Assembly: GCA_050740975.1 (NCBI GenBank)
Contig: JBOIEE010000099.1
Location: 1 to 7,285, forward strand
DNA from: JBOHHR01 sp050740975
Lineage (GTDB): Bacteria > Pseudomonadota > Gammaproteobacteria > JBOHHR01
Length of the DNA stretch: 7,285 nt
Direction: 5' to 3'
The translations under genes and the position numbers were made by a program. The notes beneath the pieces are model-generated. The model was not told the origin of the DNA and did no database searches. It was given only the letters and a program-made list of their open reading frames with translations. Shown here piece after piece: positions 3,946-7,285 of this stretch. Within the stretch, counting starts at the first letter, position 1, and each line of letters opens with the position of its first letter.

Positions 3946-6005
3946 TCCAGAATCGCTTCCAACGCGGACCATTCGGTGATCGGTGGTCCGCATTGATGAC
4001 CCCGGCAAACGTAGGCCACGGTTGCCGCAGCAGGCTTTTTTTCGCGCAGCGCCGGCGGCAGCTCTTGAGCGGAATTGGGGATCGCCAATACCGTGCGCCG
4101 CGGTGCGTAATGCTGCATACAGCGCGCTCGCCATGCCTCGATTGCTTCGGAATTCCCTCGGACCACTATTATCTCCGGAGGCAATAGATACTCTTCGAGG
4201 GCCAGCAACATCGCGTTATACGCGGAGGGGTATTGCTCGATGGCGCTCCACGCGGACTGAAGGGTGCGCAGCGCCGCATCCAAAAACTTCGTCTCGCCCA
4301 AGAGATAACCCAGACGTGTAAGTACATGGGCTGCGATCCCGGCCCCCGCAGGCACCGCATCGTCCTGCAAGGGCTTGGTGCGCTGGATCAACGGCTCGTG
4401 ATCATGCGCGGTGAAGTAAAAGCCGCCCGTGTGCGTATCTTCAAAACGCTGCAGCAGGGCATGCGCGAGCTCGACGGCAAACTCCAAATCACCCTGCCGC
4501 CAGCGCGCCTGCAGCAAGGCCAGCACGGCGTCGATCAGAAACGCGTGATCGTCTAGGTAGGCGTTCAGGTGTGCTTTCCCGTCTTTGGAGGTGGCGAGCA
4601 AGCGACCCTCCCGCCACATCGTAGCGTGGATGAAATCCAGCGCCCGCTCCGCGGAGCGGAGGTAATCCTCCCGCTGTAACACCTGGCCGGCCACAGCCAT
4701 GCCCTTGATCATCAGCGCGTTCCACGAGCTGAGCGCTTTCTCGTCGCGCCCGGGCCAAACGCGCGCGTTGCGCACCGACAGCAGCCGACGCCGAGTGTCA
4801 TTCAGACTTTGCCTTAACGTCTCTTCTTTCAGGCCCGTGGCTTTAGCCAACTCCGGCATATCGGCACCGATCCGTAAGTGCCATTTGCCTTCGAAATTGG
4901 CGGGCTTATCGAGGCCGTAGCGTTGGGCAAATAGCGCATAGTGGCCTTCGTCCAGCACCGTCGCAAGCTCATCGCGGGTCCAGACGTAGAACTTGCCTTC
5001 CTCCCCTTCGGAATCCGCGTCCAGGCTGGAGTAATACCCTCCCTCGGGCGATTGCATGTCGCGTATCACCCAGTCCGCGGTCTCCGTGGCCACGGCGCGA
5101 TAGGCAGGATCGCCGCTCACCTGCCAGGCCGCACAATACAAGGGCAAGAGCAGCGCGTTGTCGTAGAGCATTTTCTCGAAATGGGGGATCATCCAATAGG
5201 CATCTACCGAATAGCGGCAAAACCCGCCCCCTAAGTGATCGTAAATCCCGCCCGCCGCCATGCGCTCTAGGGTAAACAAGGCCATGTGTAAGGACTCCCG
5301 ATCCGGCGACCCGTTGTCGGCACTCGCAGCATAGTGGCGAAACAGCCGCTCCAGGGTCGGAGGGTGGGGAAACTTGGGCGCACCGCTGAAACCCCCATAC
5401 CTTGGCTCATAGCTTTCACCGATCTGCTGCCGGGCCAGCAACAGCGGGCTAGAGCTTATTTGTTGGTGCGGCCCCGCAGGGGATGCATCTTGTCTCGCTA
5501 GCTGTTGCAACGCCTCGTGCACAGCTATGCCGTGCTCTCGCACGCCCTGCGGATCAGAGTGGTAGGCTTCGGAGATATGGCGCAACAGATCCTTGAACCC
5601 CGGCAAACCATAGTGCGATTCGCGCGGGAAATACGTGCCGCCGAAAAACGGCGTTTGATCGTGCGGCGATAAAAACATGGTCAGCGGCCAGCCACCGCTG
5701 CGCTGGGTAATTAAATGCTGGGCCGTTTGGTAGATCTTGTCCAGATCGGGTCGTTCCTCGCGGTCGACCTTAATGTTGATAAACTGTTCGTTCATCAGTG
5801 CCGCAGTTTCTGCGTCTTCGAACGACTCGTGGGCCATCACGTGACACCAATGGCAAGCCGAGTAGCCGATAGAGAGCAGAATAGGCTTGTCTTCAAGCTC
5901 TGCGCGCTCCAATGCTTCTGGACCCCAGGGATACCACGCGACCGGGTTATGTGCGTGTTGCAGCAGATAAGGGCTGGTCTCGTTGGCGAGGGCGTTTGGT
6001 TTCAT
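3921..6005 (-). CDS. DUF255 thioredoxin-domain protein (YyaL / SPATA20 family)
   Basis: A 694-residue protein of the DUF255 family, about the usual length. The N-terminal thioredoxin-like domain carries NETSPYLLQHAHNPVAWYPW (8-27), the C51-H-W-C54 pair in SACHWCHVMAHESFED, IKVDREERPDLD and GGWP (104-107). The rest is the family's alpha/alpha-barrel part, similar in fold to six-hairpin glycosidases. The biochemical role is not established; a redox or sugar-linked function has been suggested. The start at 6005 (MKPNALANETSPYLL) is chosen because the family begins there; a 47-residue longer frame would run into lgt. No clear ribosome site precedes it. The C-terminus keeps the CRGHQC motif and ends next to the Y1 relic, so the last few residues may have been altered by that event. 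It is transcribed away from lgt. Confidence 0.9.
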   Translation of the reverse strand: MKPNALANETSPYLLQHAHNPVAWYPWGPEALERAELEDKPILLSIGYSACHWCHVMAHESFEDAETAALMNEQFINIKVDREERPDLDKIYQTAQHLITQRSGGWPLTMFLSPHDQTPFFGGTYFPRESHYGLPGFKDLLRHISEAYHSDPQGVREHGIAVHEALQQLARQDASPAGPHQQISSSPLLLARQQIGESYEPRYGGFSGAPKFPHPPTLERLFRHYAASADNGSPDRESLHMALFTLERMAAGGIYDHLGGGFCRYSVDAYWMIPHFEKMLYDNALLLPLYCAAWQVSGDPAYRAVATETADWVIRDMQSPEGGYYSSLDADSEGEEGKFYVWTRDELATVLDEGHYALFAQRYGLDKPANFEGKWHLRIGADMPELAKATGLKEETLRQSLNDTRRRLLSVRNARVWPGRDEKALSSWNALMIKGMAVAGQVLQREDYLRSAERALDFIHATMWREGRLLATSKDGKAHLNAYLDDHAFLIDAVLALLQARWRQGDLEFAVELAHALLQRFEDTHTGGFYFTAHDHEPLIQRTKPLQDDAVPAGAGIAAHVLTRLGYLLGETKFLDAALRTLQSAWSAIEQYPSAYNAMLLALEEYLLPPEIIVVRGNSEAIEAWRARCMQHYAPRRTVLAIPNSAQELPPALREKKPAAATVAYVCRGHQCGPPITEWSALEAILDQGDRIGL

Positions 6006-6117
6006 GGATGTTGCGCGATCTTGGAGTAGAGATGTTAGTTTAACCTGAGCTCGCCCGCTGCGTAAGCGGATCGCGGCCTGGTATTTTTGCGGGTTAACGC
6101 TAACATACGCCCCCAGC
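6006..6117. promoter_or_regulatory. Divergent intergenic region with two similar GTTA-TAAC dyads
   Basis: The 112-bp spacer between the DUF255 gene and lgt must hold both promoters. GTTA-GTT-TAAC (6034-6044) and GTTA-ACGC-TAAC (6093-6104) are similar dyads, 59 bp apart start to start. TATTTT (6082-6087) may be a -10 box for lgt, though I see no good -35. No regulator can be named. Confidence 0.35.
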
Positions 6118-6909
6118 ATGATCCCGTATCCAGACATCGACCCCATTGCGGTCCAAATAGGCCCGCTGGCGATCCGCTGGTATGGCCTGGCGTATGTTGC
6201 CGGGATCGGTCTGGTGTGGGGGTTGCTGCGCGGGCGTGCGCAGCGCTCGGATTCGGGCTGGAGCGTCGAGCAGGTGGATGATCTAATCTTCTACGTCGCC
6301 CTGGGCGTCGTGCTGGGTGGGCGACTCGGCCACGTGGTGTTTTACGATCTGCCCTACTACCTGCAGGAGCCGCTGGAAATATTCAAGGTCTGGCGCGGCG
6401 GGATGTCTTTCCACGGGGGCTTGCTGGGGTTGTTCGCGGGTACCTGGCTGTTTGCGCGCAAATGGGGCAAGCGCTTTTGGGTAGCGGCGGATTTCCTCTC
6501 TTCGGCAGGTCCCATCAGTCTGTTTTTAGGCCGTATGGCGAATTTCGTCAACGGGGAATTGTGGGGAACGGCGACCGAGCTGCCGTGGGGGATGGTATTC
6601 CCTGACCCCCGAGCAGGCGGGATCGCACGCCATCCCTCGCAGCTGTACGAGGCCTTTCTGGAAGGGATGGTGCTGTTTGTAGCGCTGTGGATCTACTCCC
6701 GCCGGCCGCGGTCCGCGGGCTCGGTCACCGGCTGGTTCCTGTTGGGCTATGGCGTGTTCCGTTTCGCCGTGGAATTCGTGCGTGAGCCCGACCAGCCCTT
6801 AGGGTACCTGGCTTTAGGCTGGCTGACCATGGGCCAAGCCCTGAGTCTTCCGATGATAGTGGCCGGCGCCTGCTTGCTGGTCTGGTCTCAGCGTAAAAAG
6901 GCGTTGTGA
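6118..6909 (+). CDS. lgt: Prolipoprotein diacylglyceryl transferase
   Basis: A 263-residue inner-membrane enzyme that moves diacylglycerol from phosphatidylglycerol to the lipobox cysteine of prolipoproteins, the first step of lipoprotein maturation. Several hydrophobic segments are visible (about 22-38, 57-70, 97-115, 183-193, 204-220, 236-256). The Lgt signature is GRMANFVNGELWG (138-150) with Arg139; His99 in GGMSFHGG corresponds to the essential E. coli His103, and Arg222 in VREPDQPLGY to Arg239. HPSQLYEA (172-179) is also kept. The start gives the standard MIPYPDIDPIA opening; no strong ribosome site precedes it. The stop overlaps the thyA start (GTGA, 6906-6909), the classic proteobacterial lgt-thyA operon. 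Confidence 0.97.
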   Translation: MIPYPDIDPIAVQIGPLAIRWYGLAYVAGIGLVWGLLRGRAQRSDSGWSVEQVDDLIFYVALGVVLGGRLGHVVFYDLPYYLQEPLEIFKVWRGGMSFHGGLLGLFAGTWLFARKWGKRFWVAADFLSSAGPISLFLGRMANFVNGELWGTATELPWGMVFPDPRAGGIARHPSQLYEAFLEGMVLFVALWIYSRRPRSAGSVTGWFLLGYGVFRFAVEFVREPDQPLGYLALGWLTMGQALSLPMIVAGACLLVWSQRKKAL

Positions 6910-7285
6910 AACAGTACCTGGACTTGCTGAGACACGTCCTGGAATACGGCGTGCAAAAGGCGGATCGGACCGGAACCGGGACCCTGAGCGTATTCGGCTA
7001 TCAGATGCGCTTTGATCTCGCCGCAGGCTTCCCGGCGGTTACCACTAAGCGCCTGCATATAAAATCCGTCATTCACGAGCTGCTCTGGTTTCTGCGCGGC
7101 GAGACCAATGTGCGCTCGCTGCAACAGGCGGGCGTCACCATCTGGGATGAGTGGGCCGATAGTGCGGGTGAGTTAGGACCGGTCTACGGCGACCAGTGGC
7201 GGAGTTGGGGTACGGCCGACGGCAGGAGTATTGACCAAATCGTCGAGCTGCTGGAGCGCATCCAGCGCGATCCCGATTCCCGCCG
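6906..7285 (+). CDS. thyA: Thymidylate synthase, 5' part (runs off the window)
   Basis: The first 126 codons of ThyA, which makes dTMP from dUMP with methylenetetrahydrofolate. Visible landmarks are the opening MKQYLDLLRHVLEYG, DRTGTGTLSVFGYQMRF with the phosphate-binding Arg, FPAVTTKRLHIKSVIHELLWFLRG, and IWDEWAD followed by LGPVYGDQWRSW. The catalytic Cys lies beyond the right edge. The GTG start at 6906 overlaps the lgt stop by four bases, and AAAAAGG at 6895-6901 serves as ribosome site inside lgt, so translation is coupled. The full protein should be about 264 residues. Confidence 0.97.
   Translation, partial: MKQYLDLLRHVLEYGVQKADRTGTGTLSVFGYQMRFDLAAGFPAVTTKRLHIKSVIHELLWFLRGETNVRSLQQAGVTIWDEWADSAGELGPVYGDQWRSWGTADGRSIDQIVELLERIQRDPDSR

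Noticed and set aside
4233..5234. Several + strand frames of 73-107 codons opposite the DUF255 gene
   Set aside because: Antisense shadows of a well-conserved GC-rich gene, with no family likeness.
6006..6146. Longer 741-residue start for the DUF255 protein
   Set aside because: The extra 47 residues do not resemble the family and would overlap the start of lgt; the family opening MKPNALANETSPYLL sets the start at 6005.

Overview
The window most likely comes from a gammaproteobacterial chromosome. The best evidence is the lgt-thyA pair with a divergent DUF255 gene at the right end, all GC-rich and gammaproteobacterial in character. The genus cannot be read from the sequence.

Layout. (1) 1-125 is the 3' end of a group II intron (domains V and VI); any intron reverse transcriptase lies off the left edge. 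(2) 284-847 is a zinc-ribbon NUDIX hydrolase. (3) 978-3630 is a run of integron gene cassettes on the + strand, recognised because the 7-base start of each cassette is the complement of the 7-base R'' box of its own downstream attC. Pairs are GTTAAGT(978)/GCTTAAC(1462), GTTAGCC(1804)/GGCTAAC(2509) and GTTAGGC(2751)/GCCTAAC(3571). No integrase gene or attI is visible, so this is a cassette cluster without integrase (CALIN) or the distal part of an array. The cassettes carry a DUF4258-DUF2283 pair that looks like a toxin-antitoxin module, a damaged cassette remnant, a class I glutamine amidotransferase, and a TIR-like/deoxyribosyltransferase-like protein. That last protein ends in DDDIPF, the C-terminal tip of single-stranded DNA binding protein (SSB). 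(4) A 159-bp MITE with perfect 18-bp terminal repeats splits the attC of the amidotransferase cassette at its GTT core. (5) Fragments of Y1 (REP-associated, IS200-like) transposases and a 21-bp imperfect inverted repeat (1517-1537 against 3683-3703) sit within and at the right edge of the cassette region. (6) From about 3921 rightward is stable chromosome: a DUF255 protein on the - strand, then lgt and the start of thyA on the + strand.

How the parts relate. The left and middle are an accessory island built from intron, cassettes, MITE and transposase relics, sitting against the 3' end of the DUF255 gene. Cassette genes start within 10-35 bp of the cassette boundary, with strong ribosome binding sites for the amidotransferase and the TIR-like gene and none for the DUF4258 gene. 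The most notable candidate is the cassette-borne TIR-like protein with its SSB-like tail, a plausible undescribed phage-defence effector. That role is inference from fold, cassette context and the tail.
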